Assembly (NCBI GenBank): GCA_023375675.1
Contig: JALQBC010000006.1
Span: 1 to 64,000 of the forward strand
DNA length: 64,000 nucleotides
From: Cytospora piceicola
Lineage: Eukaryota > Ascomycota > Sordariomycetes > Diaporthales > Cytosporaceae
Direction of reading: 5' to 3'
In this document: positions 1 through 13,166 of the stretch, one piece after another
Layout of the letters: every line of letters starts with the position of its first letter
How positions within the stretch are numbered: position 1 is the first letter of the stretch
Notes under the pieces: model-generated
What the model saw: the letters and a program-made list of their open reading frames with translations, nothing else
What the model was told of the DNA's origin: nothing
Database searches by the model: none
Program-made: the position numbers and the translations under genes

Positions 1-991
1 CTTTTAAGCTATATATTAAAGCATTTAATATTTTAATATATATATTAAATAAAATAAATGTACGTTACTTAACAGAAAGCGGTTTTAAAACTGCTTTTAA
101 GCTATATATATATATATTAAATAAAATAAATATACATTACTTAACAGAAAGCGTTTTTAAAACCGCTTTTAAGCTATATATTAAAGCATTTAATATTTTA
201 ATATATATATTAAATAAAATAAATGTACGTTACTTAACAGAAAGCGGTTTTAAAACTGCTTTTAAGCTATATATATATATATTAAAAATAATAAACCTTA
301 GTTACTTAAGAGAAAGCGGTTTTAAAACCGCTTTTAAGCTATATATTAAAGTATTTAATATTTTAATATATATATTAAATAAAGTAAATATACGTTACTT
401 AACAGAAAGCGGTTTTAAAACCGCTTTTAAGCTTTATATATATATATTATAATAAATAAGCTATAGTTACTTAATAGAAAGCGGTTATATAACTACATTT
501 AAGCTTAATATAAAAGGTTTTAATATTTTAATATATATAATAAATATAATATATTTAAGTTACTTAGTAAAAGACAGTTTTAAATCCGCTTTTAAGCTTT
601 ATATATATATATTATAATAAATAAGCTATAGTTACTTAATAGAAGGCGGTTATATAACTACGTTTAAGCTTAATATAAAAGGTTTTAATATTTTAATATA
701 TATAATAAATATAATATATTTAAGTTACTTAGTAAAAGACAGTTTTAAAACCGCTTTTAAGCTTTATATATATATATATATTATAATAAATAAGCTATAG
801 TTACTTAATAGAAAGCGGTTATATAACTACATTTAAGCTTAATATAAAAGGTTTTAATATTTTAATATATATAATAAATATAATATATTTAAGTTACTTA
901 ATAAAAGACAGTTTTAAAACCGCTTTTAAGCTTTATATATATATATTATAATAAATAAGCTATAGTTACTTAATAGAAAACGGTTATATAA
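1..991. repeat. AT-rich tandem array, 165-bp period, left part
   Basis: The same register (CTTTTAAGC) recurs at 1, 166, 331, 589, 754 and 923. Spacing is 165 bp, once 169, with a half-unit at 424. Each unit has two related halves of about 93 and 72 bp. Most halves end in GCGGTTTTAAAACCGC, a perfect 16-bp palindrome, or a decayed version of it, followed by AAGC and an AT run. Copies 1-3 differ from copies 4-6 in the spacer, so two unit subtypes are present. CA and TG dinucleotides are nearly absent, as expected after RIP. The array continues on the far side of the retroelement at 13167, so it pre-dates that insertion. No coding potential is seen. Confidence 0.9.
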
Positions 992-1294
992 TGTCGCAGA
1001 GGCGAGTAACCCTCACAGAGAACTAAAAGCTACCGGCCTCGCTACGTTAAGGTTAATTAAGAGTAAGCCCGAAGGCCTATACTTTCGAACGACTGTCGGT
1101 TACAGAAATAAAGGCAGAGAGACGAAAGGGATAATGTTTAAGTTTAATTACGTCGGGATAAGTATAGGTAGTAAAACTTCGTTATATGTTATTCTTATTT
1201 AAGTAAAAAGAGTAATTAAAATAAGTATTTAAGATACCTTTTAAAAGACACTGACGTAAGGTTAATAGGTTTAATACTACTAGCTACCGCGTTA
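992..1294 (-). repeat. 3' LTR of the gypsy element
   Basis: This 303-bp block aligns end to end without gaps to 12864-13166. Apart from one transversion seen, differences are C/T or G/A exchanges, the RIP pattern. Its ends read TGTCG...GTTA on plus, i.e. a TG...CA pair in which the terminal CA has become TA. Confidence 0.93.
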
Positions 1295-1296
1295 AG

Positions 1297-1304
1297 CCTC
1301 CTTT
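1297..1304 (-). other. Polypurine tract next to the 3' LTR
   Basis: Read on the minus strand, the sequence just before the LTR is AAAGGAGG followed by two bases and then the LTR start. This is where a plus-strand primer (PPT) is expected for a minus-oriented element. Confidence 0.55.
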
Positions 1305-3240
1305 AGCGGTTTAAAGACTTAAACCGCTAGATATCCCCTTTTTAAGTAATTTTAAAATATAAAAGAAATATAAAATTATTATAAAACTTTAAACAAAAAA
1401 CGACTAACTTTAACTCGAGCTTCGGTAAAGCTATATTTTAAGCTTACTTTACTACCCGGTCTATCTTCCTCTTCTGTATAAAGACTATTAAATAATTAAC
1501 TTTAATCTTAATATATATCGCCTATTTTTCCGGTAAGCCTTCCTTACTACTTTTTTACCTCCGCGTTATACCGATCGATATAGGCTTACTAAGTACGGTA
1601 TACCTTTATTACTTTAGCGTACCGGAATTAATATTAACTATCGCTTACGGCTAAAAAGTAATTAATATTTATAATTAAAACCTTTCCTTTACTATTAACG
1701 TTTTATAAAAAGAGACTTAAGTATATTAGAATCTTTAAGTTTACTATAATATAATTATAAAGCGTATATTATTTAGCGACTTAAGGTTAGGATTAATTAA
1801 GACTAAAAAAAACCGGGGTAATATTCTAGTTCTTTTATTCTTTAAGTTTTAAGCTAACTTAACTACTTAAAGGTTAACGAATAGTTACTGTTAAAAAAGA
1901 CCGTAATATCTCTACGACTATACTATATCTAAATAGGATCGGTATATAGAATTAAAGACTAAAGTAACGTTAATTATTAAGAGAAAAATCTTAAAAAGCA
2001 CTTCTCTTTTCGATACTTAGTAAAATAAGACACGGAGATATCGATTTAAAAAGTCCGAAAAATAATCGTTTAAAACGGTAGCTCGCTATAGCTAATATAG
2101 TAGTCCGGCTTACTTTATATATTAATCGGCCGAAAAAAGAGTCTGTATTATTATAAAGTGCTTCGAGTCCGTTTTTATTAAAGATAATTATATTACCCTT
2201 ATAATATTTAACGAAAGAACTATTTAAGTAGTATTACTTAGCGTCTTTTTATAATACTACGTTTTAGAATATAATCGTTAGCGTTTTTAGCTAACGTATA
2301 TAGCTTAGTTTATATCTAAGCTTTCGGTAGTATATCTCGATATAAATCTTTAAAGTAGTATTAAATTTATTTTCTATTAGTAAGTAAGCGATATATCTTA
2401 TAGCCGTCTAATCCGTATATCTAATATAATTACCCCGGTTAATAAATTCTTTATATTTTAGAATTTTTATTTAAAAGGTTTCTATAACTATAAAGCTATT
2501 ATAACTACTATTCCCGGAGCGAGAGTAGGCGGTATAAAAGGTTTCGAAAAGCCTAGTTAAAATAAAAAGATATAAGCCGCTGTTTTTAATTATATTCTAA
2601 AGAAAGTTTATAATAACTCTTCGGATATTAGTATTTCTTACTATAGTAACTTATTAGTCGGTATCGACGATATAAGCTTTTTAATAAAGTTAGTTATACT
2701 AAAGAAGATACTTTTACTTACCTTTAATATTATTAATTACTTAGAAAATAAGCCGTTTTTTAATTAAATCTAAATCTTAACTACTAGTATTTAGCTTAGG
2801 CAAGTTATTTAGATCTCTTACCTTAAGTTAAAAGTTACTAATCTAAATCTCCTTTTAAAAGTATTAAGCGAAGTAACGTATTCCCGCTAGTATAAAAAGG
2901 AATCTTAGTTCTTCTCTCTTTTAGAGATATCTTTTTAAATTATAAAGGCTAAAAAGGTGCTTATAGAAATCAGATTTAAAAATAAGGCGCTAGTAAGATA
3001 TATAAAGGGAGAGTTTTAAGAAGTATTATTCGACTAATCTTTTAGCTATCTAGTTACTTATATTTAAGGCTTTAAAAAAAGAAGGTTTACTTAAGACTAT
3101 TTCCTATGTATAAAGAAGAAGGACTATATTCCGGAGAGCGTAAGCCCGGCTTTTCGTATTTAAGTTAGTAAAGTTAATAAAGCTAGTAATAAATAACTTC
3201 TTACCTATAGCTACTTTTACGTCGGCTATATTTTTAACGT

Positions 3241-5060
3241 ATCGAAGGGAACTTATCTTTATTTAAGGTAGATTTATATATTAAAGTTAATAAAGAAAAT
3301 AGTAGGTATATATAAAAGAACTTTTTAAAAGGTAGGTAGGTAGATATATATAGGGTTTTAAAGGTAGACGTTAATAGTAAAAGGAAAAGAAGATAGAATT
3401 TCGCTACGATAAATAAAAATAAGGTTTTTATAAAGATTAAAGTTAACTAAACGGCCTTTTTTTAACGTAAAAGCAGGTAGTTAGTAACGGAAAGCACGTT
3501 ACCGAGAGAATTTACCTTAAGTAAATAAATTAACTAAATAATTATATTACCTTTTAGTTCTTTATAAAGGTAAATACTTTCTGTCGGTAATTTAAAGAAT
3601 AGTTTTATTTATTACTTATCGTTTAAATATAGTAAATTAAACGGAGACTTTTACTAGCTTAAAACGTTCTTTCCTTCTTTATTATAATAAAAAGGTATAC
3701 AGTCGTAAGTAAATTAGCTAAGCTACTTACTTTTACCTTTTATTTAAACTTAGATATTTCTATTTTCGATTTAATTTCCTCGATCTTCTTTTAACTTTAA
3801 CCTTAAACTACTTTTTTCTTTAACCGACCTTTCTTTTTTTATACCTACTTTACTAACGCACTTTTCTTATATATTTAAAATATCTTTTTCCTTTACTAGT
3901 ATTAACCGTTCTTCGGGAGCGTAAGTTTTTCTTAAGTAGCCTTTTTAAATTTACTTTTACGCTTTTATTCGGCTTTATATCGAGGATAATACCGTTTAGC
4001 ACCTTCTTATTTCTAAGGGTTTTAAGAGTATAAGGAATAACTTTAACGATTTTAGCGGAACTCGGGACGATATTTTTAGTTATATTATCTTTTTTAAGTA
4101 TAAAGGTAAACTTAGTTAATATTATTACTAGTAAGTAATTAAAAATATTACTATATTTATTGCCTTTACCGACCGGTTTACTTTTTATCTTAATAACTTT
4201 ATTAAAACTAATAAACGTAACTATTAGCCTTTTACGGTTTATCTCGTTAGCAGGCTTTTATTCGGAAGATATATCGAGCGGATTAAAACTCGGGCGGTAA
4301 AATAGTAGGCTATAGTAATCGGATTCTTTAGTTACCGAAATCAGAATATTTATAACTATTATATTAAAGTTTTCAGTACTTTTTATATAAAGTATAAAGA
4401 TAAAAACGGAAATCCGGTTCGATTATACGTTAACTATCTCTTCTTCGAATATCTTTCCTACTTTAATATCTATTTTAAAGCTTACGCTAATTATATTTTT
4501 AAAGTTATTATTATTAATTATAACTTTAATTAGACGAGCCCGATTAACTAATTTAACGGTAAGGTGTATAAGGTTATTCGATATAACTTAGCTATAGCTC
4601 GATTATTTTTTATAAATCTTAAAAAACGTTTAACTAAGAACGAGGTAGTTATATTAGTTAATATTACCGAAGAGAAACGATCTTATTATAAGTAATAACT
4701 CGTTATACTAATAACTGTTTAAAGAGAACCGGATTTATAAAGGAAATATAGAAATAGAGTTAATTATAAAGGTATAGATCCGGTAGATAAATAGGTAAAT
4801 AAATTTTCGTATAAAGGTAGATAAGATTTTTAATACCGGAATCGATACTTTTTCTTAAAAACTAAAAACTAAAACTATAAACGGCCTTCCCTCCTTTAGC
4901 AGCTATACTTATAATATAAGACTACTTAAATAAACGTAATATAAATAAAATAAAAACTAAAAGAAATAAAATAAAAACAGAGGAAAACTAAAAGTAATAG
5001 AAGGATAGTAATAAGACAGAATACTAATAGTAGAAAACTATATTTAGATAGTCTTGTAAC
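3241..5060 (+). pseudogene. Antisense ORF inside the gypsy element, RIP-degraded, unknown function
   Basis: In the frame whose codons start at positions equal to 1 modulo 3, the plus strand reads as a plausible protein. From 4141 to 4680 there are only five stops in 180 codons, and 4321-4500 and 4561-4680 have none. All stops are TAA or TAG, obtainable from Gln or Trp codons by RIP. Readable stretches include KDKNGNPVRL (about 4.40 kb), NGKVYKVIRYNLAIARLFF (about 4.56 kb) and KKRLTKNEVVILVNIT (about 4.62 kb), then a basic Gln-rich tail. The frame may extend upstream to about 2.76 kb, where it becomes doubtful. It runs opposite to gag-pol and lies between pol and the 3' LTR. I do not recognise the family. 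Because RIP makes every CAA/CAG a stop, stop counts alone are weak evidence; the call rests on natural-looking amino-acid context. Confidence 0.42.
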
Positions 5061-5299
5061 AGACTAACGACGGTTTATAAACGGTAGGTAAATTAACTAA
5101 ATGTTTTTAAATAATAAAAACTAAAAAAAAAAGGAATAAGATAGGAATTAATAATATTAAAGAAGTAAAGGTTTATAATAAATATCCTATAAAGAAAATA
5201 TAGGGAAATTATTATCTTTAATTCGGCGTATTAAGATTTAAATAAACTAATTATCTTACTTAGCCTTTTTTTTACTCGGATATTTCTTTTACTATTATC

Positions 5300-8200
5300 C
5301 GGGTTTAAGGTCGAAAATTAAAGATAGTTACTTTATCCGGGTTATCGGAGTCGTTTAAACTATCTTTCTTCTTTATATCAGGAACTATAAAGATTAAAAT
5401 CCTTAAAGGATTTTAGAATTAACTAAAGCTAGGTAAAGTAAAAATATCGAGTTTTAAGACTTAAAATATATCGGTTATAAGTGCTTTATTTTAATAAACT
5501 TTTAAAGGTTTTTTAACGGCTTTACGGATAAAAGGTAAGGAAACTAATAAAAGCTTATCGCTTAAGAAAGGAATTTATCTATCTTTACTTTAATCTTATA
5601 GTATCGGAGTTTTTAGTTTTTAAAAACCTTAGGTATTTTAAATAAACTTTTTAATATTTTTAGTAAAGAATATACCTTTAAAGAAAATTCTGTTAGTTAT
5701 CCGGAGTCGATAAGCGTATTTAAGTAAAACTTAATTAACGATAAATAGTCTTTTCTACCGATAGGTAATCTTAGTAGTTTTCGAATAAGATATTTTCCTT
5801 ATATAGTTATAAACTAAAACTATATTACTTTTCTAAAGCCGGCTTTCTTTAATTAAACTTCGAAAGTTCGCTTTATCGGCTACTTTCTGTCGGTATATTA
5901 TTACTACTTCGATAATAGTTTAAATATCTACTCTTTAGTTAGCTATAGATTAAATCCTTACTTCGAAGGCTTTTTAACTACTTTAATTAGGCTTTTATAA
6001 AGCAACCTTTTATATAGGAATTTCGGTTTTTAAAAGGATTAATAGTTTTTATTTAAAAACGAAGTAGAAAAGTATAAAACTATAAGAATAGCGGATCGAG
6101 GTACGATTAGTAAAGATTACGATTTTAAGGTACTGCCGCTATAATATCCGCCCGTCCGCTATTTTAGTTAAAGCGCTAATAATAAAGTAATATTCTTTTT
6201 TAACGATCCTTTAAGCCGGAGGATTATAGGGCGAAACTTAAACGAAAGAGATACTAAGTTATTTAATAGTAGCCTTAAACTCTCTCTTATTCTTTAGTCT
6301 TCCGTCGATATTAATAAATAATAGATATCTGTAAGTAAGAATAATATCTTTTTAAAGAAACCTCTTTATCGTCGGTAAATCCGATTTCCTTATCGGTTTA
6401 GTAATTATATATCCTGTTAGATTATATCGGGCTTTAGCGAGAAATTAGTAACTTTAATTATTAAGTATATATTAAATATTAACTTTAATCTTTTCGAATA
6501 ATCGTCTAGGGACTATAGGATAAACACTTTTACTTTAAAGTTTCGGGTTATATTTATTATACTTAAGATAAATTTAAACAGTTTTAGTAACGTTTAACTA
6601 AAGCTGTTTTTAAAAGTATAGTCCTTTAAGCTTAACGAATATCGTATTATAGCCTTTATATCCGAATTTCTTATAATAATCTCGGAGAATTTTCCGTTAA
6701 AAGTCGGGATTATTAATAATACGCCGGCGTAAAAGCTTTTTCTCCTTTCGTTTTTAAAAGGTATAATTAATTACTTAATATCTTAACGTCTTATTTTTAA
6801 ATCGTTTAACAGCTTATTTCTATATCCCTTAAGGAATAACACCGGTAGTAAGGAATCTTATATATTATAAAGATTTATCGGACTAAATTAACTTTAAGTT
6901 TAAGATCTTTTTTATTAATATCGTATTAATTTAAGTATTATATTAGTCGTTAAAGTTTCTTTCCGGATCTTCGGTTAAGGCTTTAAAAATTAGTAATCGA
7001 GAAAGTATATCGGTAATAAGATTTTTTATCTCGGGAATATACTTAATAGTAAAGTCGAAAATCTTAATAACAGCGATTTAATAACTTATTAAAGCGCTTA
7101 AAATATCCGATATCCTTTTATTAATTTAATTAACGAAAACTTATATATCTATTTCTAAAATAAAATAATATTTAAAAAGATATTAATAAAGTCGCCGAAA
7201 AGCGTAAAAGGCTACCCGATATTTTTTTTTCGTAGTATTATACTTTTATTTAGTTTAAGTTTAAAAACTATTTTTAAAGTAAGCTAGTCTCCGGTATCTT
7301 TTAACCTTTTATATTAAAGCGGCTTTTTATTTAATTAAACTAGTATCGATTATTAAGATAATAGCTCCGGTACCGGGCAAGTAATTAATCCCGATAATAA
7401 CTAGTTTATTAACTAGTACGTTAATTAACTCTTTTATAACGATCTGTTAAGCTTTTTCTTATCGGAATAAAACGTCTTTTTTTATTAGGTTATAGAGTAG
7501 TCGAGCGATAATAGCGAAGTTTTAGATCTAATAGTTATAGTAAATAACTATTTTTAAAAATAATCGGAGGTCTTTAAGATTATTATAAACCGTTTAGTCT
7601 TTAATCTTTTAAATCTTTTTTAGTTAAAAAGAACGTCCGATCGATTTATATACGTAACCGATAATATTTACTTACTTTCGATACTATTTAAATTTAATAC
7701 CTAAAATCGTTACCTTTACTAGTTCGGTATTAAAAAGTACTTAATTAAGGTTATAAATATATTTTATAATATAACGGCAGATACCCGGGAGCTCTTTTAA
7801 TATTTTATCCGAGTAAGTTAACTCCGGACCTTTAACGACGATATCGTTAAAAAAAGCTTAATAAATATAAAGAATTAAGTTATATAATAATCGGACTATA
7901 ATCTTTATAAATTAAATAATAGAGTTTATCGCTTTTATCGGTAAAGTATATATCCGGAAAAAACCTAAAAGAGTAGTAAACGTTATTATATCCCGACTAT
8001 TCGAATAAAGCTTAACTTAATTATACTTAAAGAAAAAGTCGAAAAAAAATAAAATCTTATATATTATAAACTCTTTAAAGAATTAATTAGCCGCTAACGG
8101 TATAAAAGCGTCTTTAATCGTAAACGTATTATACTTTTAAGCGTTATTAATAAAACGAAGGCTATTATCTTTCTTTTAAACTAAAAACTAATAATTATAA

Positions 8201-11200
8201 TATAAACTATAACTATTCTCGATAATCTGTTTTTTTAAACGTTTTTTAAATAGCTTTAAAGTTTTCGACTTAAGAGTATAAGAGATCGGGATATTCTTTA
8301 ACTAAAAAACGTTATAAAAAACGGTCCGAATAACTTAAAAAGGAGTAACTTCTTTAATAATTTTTTTAATTTCAGACTAATTTTATACTAAACTCTTTTT
8401 TTAGTTAATTAATATATACCGGAATATCTTTACTTTAGCCGGATTAAAATTATTATAATTAGTTTTTAATATCTTCTTTTACCTCTCTTTTATTAATCGG
8501 CTTTTAAGCTTAATATCCGAAAACTTCGGCTAGATTTAAAAGTTATATTTATTAGGCGGTAACTTAGCTTAATTAGCCTTAACCGTTTCGACTTTTTTTA
8601 CTTTTTATATCGGATTTCCTTTTAAAACGGAGCTATCCGGTTTTAAATTATTAACCGGCTTAACTTTAAAAGTAACTTTTTTATAAAAGGTATTAACTAT
8701 TTTTACTATTTTTTTAATAATTTAACGCGTTTACTTTTAAAAAAGAGGTAGGTTAAAACCTTTCTTTTATAGTTTTTTAGTTTATCGCTTATATTAACTA
8801 TAAAAGTAATAGTAGTTTTCCTTCTGTTAAACAAAGAGGTATATATTTATAAGTTCTATCTTAACTACCCCGGATACTACTAAAACGAATATAGGTATAT
8901 TTTTATCGGATAAAAAAAGAATAAGAATATTACCTAGTTTAAGTTAGTTAAAAACTTAAGTAGAGACGTCTTTATTATTAATAACGCTACACTTTTCGGA
9001 AATATAACTGTTAAGCTTTAGTTTTTTTTAAGCTTACTTTCTAAATAAAAGTTAACTTAAATAAAAGTTTTAAGCTTACCTTTTACTATAACGACTAGTC
9101 TAGTATTATTAAAACGAAAATTAGCTTTAAATAAGTTATCGGGCGAATATTTAAAAGTAAGCTTCGTTTAAAGAATAAATAGTATCCCGAGAAGGATATT
9201 ATAATTTATTTTTATAATTCGGTTTTTTATTATATAAAAGACGATTTACTTATAATAACCTTTAATTTAAACTAGGGTTTTAAAAACGTTTAAAAGGTTA
9301 ATTTTTCCTTTATTATACGCTTAAGAACCGATATCGGTTTAAATAACCGGAAGTCTATATTTATCGTAGATACTTACTTTTAAAAGGTTAAGTTCGGCTT
9401 TAATATCGAGTATCGATAGCTAAGTATTACTACCTTTAAATCCGATTCGGATAATAAAGTAGTAAACCGGAGCGATACTCTTTTAGAGTTTTTCAGTATA
9501 AGTATTTATATTAATAAGTCTTTAGCGAAGATATACTTTAATTATACTAATTCGAGTATTAAAAACTTTTTAGTTTTTAAAAAAAGACTTAATCGAGTTA
9601 AGACCGAGCTAGTTTTATTATAAAAACTTATTTTTTTATCGAACTACTATTACGTTTAAAGCTCCGAGTTAATTATTTACTTTATTATTCGGGTTCTAGC
9701 TCTTTTTATAATTAAGATAAATAATCTTTATTCTACTATTTTAAAGTATTTAAATATAATAAATAATACTATCTTTAAAATCGAGGCGTATTTAAAGGAT
9801 TTTATCTTAAGTATATCTTTTAAAAGTATAAAAGAACCGATTAACTAATATTTTTTTAAAGTCCGGGATAGCGTTTTATACTTCTGTCTATAGGTTCTCT
9901 TTTAAAGGCGGCTAATTAATATTGTTCTCTTTAGTCTTCTTTTTAGCTTAGTTTTTAAATATCGGAATACTTTAAGTAGTAGTCTTTAAAACTTTATCTT
10001 TAACTTAAGCAGTCTTTTACTTTTTAACGGCGTTATTATTAATTTAAGCTTAATTATTAGCGTTAAAAACTTTTCCTTACTCTTCGATATTAAAAATCGT
10101 TATCGGAAAGACGGTAATAGTTAGCTTTTTAAACGGTATATATCCGGAAGATATATCTAAAATATTGTTTTAATTAATAACCGCTTAAATCGACTCGATA
10201 TTCGTATTATCGTTATTAAAGTTATCTATAGGATTATAAGGTAGCTTACTAATAATATACTTAGAATTACCTCGGAATTAAGGTTTACGTTTAACTAAGG
10301 TTTTATACCTTTTAATAGTAGGTATTTAGTTTTAATTATCCCGGGCTTAAAGCTTTAAAGTTATTAAAACGACTTAAAAAGCTTTTACTCCTTTTTTATT
10401 ACGGTATTAGCTAATTAAGTTTACCCGGACTAGCTTTCTTTTACCTTTAAAGACTTCGTCTTTTATTTTAATTACTTAAAGTATTCGTTTTAAATTTAAA
10501 CAGAAGAAAATACCTTTTTTCTTTAGCTTTTTAAGTAAAGGGTATCGATTAACGTTATAGTTATTCCGTCTATATCTGTAGTAAAGCTTTTTAGTTCTAT
10601 CTTTCTTAAACTAATTAACTTCTATCTTATAATAATAAACGTAAGTAGTAAAGTCTTACTTATTAATATATTCTCTATTAGCTACGTACTTAGTAATATT
10701 ATTAAAGCTAGTCGAGAAGGTAAGATTTTAAATTTAGTCTTTTAGTAAAATACTTTTAAGTAACTAACGATAATTATATAATTAGGCCTTAACCTTTTCG
10801 TATACTTAGTTTCGGATATTATTAATATCTTACTAAAAACAGGAGTTCTTTTAACTAATTTCCTTTTAAAGGTCTATATTACTAATCTTTAAGTTATTTA
10901 GTTATTTAAAAAAATCTTTATACTAATCGTCGGATATAACCGGGGGACTAATACTAGCCTATAGGTTTAAGTCTCGTTTATTAAAGATCTTAAAAACTAC
11001 GGCTTAAGTATAGAATTAAGTAGCCTTATCTTAAAGAGTAAGATCTTTAAAAAGGAGAGCCGGCGTAAGATCCGGTTAATAAGTCTATAAAGTTACTACC
11101 AGGAGGATAGGATCTCGCTTTCTCCGGTTATTATAAATATCGCGTTCGGATATCTTCTTATCGCGCTCTTCTTTATATTAAACGATTAAATAAAGCTTTA

Positions 11201-12500
11201 AAAGATTATTTATTAAATAAGGCTAAAACTAGCTCTTTAAAAAATTTTCTATAACCTTAAGCTCGGTACGTAACCCTTTAATTTAAAAAGTAAAAAGTTT
11301 ATTTTAAAACTCTATCTAGGTTTAATAATCTCGCTTCCCGGCTTTTATAAAAAGTTAATTATACTTTAAGATAGTAAAACGAAGTAACTTTAAAAAGTTA
11401 ATAATATAAGTAGAAATAAAAGCTCCTCTTTTTTAATCCGGGGTATAAAGCTGTTAGCGATTATAATATTTATACGCTTACTTTAATCGTTTTTCTTAAT
11501 TAGCTTAAGTCTAAACGCTCGATATCTATATCGTAAAGTCTGTTACTATTTCTAGTCTTATAACTATCGTCTTTAAAATCTCTAAAGTATATTAATTAGA
11601 AATTTTTAGAATCGAACGAATAATATTATAACGTTTAAGATAATCGGTAATATTAATACCGTCGAAAAGCTTAAAATTAAAAGCTTAAATCTTTTCGACC
11701 GGTAAGATACTAATAAACAGGCTTAGGTATTATATTAATAAAAGAGCTAAAAGAAGATACGCCGGTATTTAAGGTTAATTAAAAGGTATAAAGGTTTCGT
11801 TAGTCTCTTTTTTCGAAAGAGTAGAAAAGGTTAGTTAATCTTTCGTCGATATCTTTTTTCTTTATTTTTTATTCGGACGATTTAGTTTCTTTTATCCTTT
11901 TCTTTTCGACGTTCTTTTCGGCTTATTTTTAATCTTTATCTTTTCGTTAGTCGTTTAATTAAACCTGTCGATACGGTTAATTTTACTATATAATATTAGA
12001 TTGTTATTTAAAACGGATAAGGGTGTTTAATATACTACGACTATAAACTCGAAGAAAAAAGATAAAATAAAAAAATATATTAAACCTTTCTTTCCGTCGG
12101 TAAAGTGCTTAATAAAACCTAAAGATACTTAATTAATCTTAAGTTTACCGGAAAGGGTACTTAATATAAGTCCGGAATAATAATAATAAAGATAAATAAA
12201 CGCTAGTTACCTCGATACCTATCGGAATAAGAAAAACACTTTAAATAAGATATTTTAAGAAGTAGAATATAAAATAAATTTAATTAATACTATTATTAAA
12301 CGGTATAACTATTGCGATAATCCTTCTCCTTCCCGGGCTTTTTAAAAAACCCGTCTCTTTTACTAGTTAACCGTTTAGCTATTCGTACGTAATATTTTTT
12401 AAGTTTTTTAAAGAGGAAACAGCTTAAGACTTAGATTTTTAATTTAATTAATACGATACCGGTAAACCGTAAGGTTATATTTAACCGCGGGAACTCGTTT
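5300..12500 (-). pseudogene. Degraded gag-pol of the gypsy element
   Basis: Three signatures survive on the minus strand, each with RIP-type damage. (1) At 10542-10583, 14 codons have the CX2CX4HX4C spacing of a Gag zinc knuckle, but all four ligands now read Tyr (TGY or CAY to TAY); the flanking residues (RN-NVNR-P) fit a knuckle. (2) At 7819-7854 the frame reads FFNDIVVKGPEL, matching the catalytic box of fungal gypsy reverse transcriptases (F-DDI-VKGP) with the first Asp changed to Asn. (3) At 7321-7347 it reads D-T-S-L-I-K-stop-K-A, matching the RNase H motif DASL-GWGA with Trp turned into a stop and Gly into Lys. Protease and integrase must lie between and beyond these points but I did not pin them. 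Outer limits are approximate. Confidence 0.8.
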
Positions 12501-12850
12501 CCCTTCTGTATTTCTTCGTTTTAAATAAGTGTTTAGTTTAATAACAAGCGAAGAGACTTCCTCTTTCGTAAGCTTATTTTTATAACGTCGTTAATCTATC
12601 GTATATTATAATAAAAGTAGAATTAATCGGTAAAATTCGGTATTAAACGTTGCGGCTCGAGTATTTACCTCGCTTTCTTTAGTCTATACCTTTAATATTT
12701 AGCGGTTATAAACCTCGGTTCCGGTAAGTCTTATACTTAAACGGCTTAAAAGTATATAGTTTTAAACGTCGATATATTCTTTAAAATATTTTTAGTCTAA
12801 TTAAATTAAAAAATCTAAAAAAGCCGAAGAAACCTATATTCGATTTATAA

Positions 12851-12861
12851 GGCAGACACTA
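12851..12861 (-). other. Primer-binding site of the gypsy element
   Basis: Two bases past the 5' LTR end on the minus strand the sequence reads TAGTGTCTGCC. Before RIP this would be TGGTGTCTGCC, complementary to a tRNA 3' end of the form GGCAGACACCA. Position and TGG start fit a PBS; the tRNA species is not identified. Confidence 0.5.
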
Positions 12862-12863
12862 AA

Positions 12864-13166
12864 TATCGTAAAGGCGAGTAACCTTTACAGATAACTAAAA
12901 GCTACCGGCCTTGTTACGTTAAGGTTAATTAAGAGTAAGCCCGAAAGCCTATACTCTCGAACGACCGTCGGCTATAAAAATAAAAGCAGAGAAACGAAAG
13001 GGATAATATTTAGGTCTAATTACGTCGGGATAAGTATAAGTAGTAAAACTTCGTTATATATTGTTCTTATTTAAGTAAAAAGAGTAATTAAAACGAGCAC
13101 TCGAGATACCTTTTAAAAGATACCGACGTAGGGTTAGTAGGTCTAGTACCACTAGCTACCGCGTTA
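12864..13166 (-). repeat. 5' LTR of the gypsy element
   Basis: Partner of 992-1294, same length, aligned without gaps. The first base pairs read TATCG where the other copy has TGTCG, another G-to-A change. This copy keeps C or G at many sites where the other has T or A, and the reverse also occurs, so the two LTRs were mutated independently. Confidence 0.93.

Noticed and set aside
1..991. CRISPR-like or telomeric repeat
   Set aside because: Units are contiguous 165-bp copies without unique spacers and contain no TTAGGG; this is a eukaryotic genome.
3241..5060. Tyrosine recombinase (DUF3435 captain of a Starship) as identity of the antisense frame
   Set aside because: I could not match any captain motif. 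The element has LTRs, PBS and PPT, and there is no sign of a Starship boundary.
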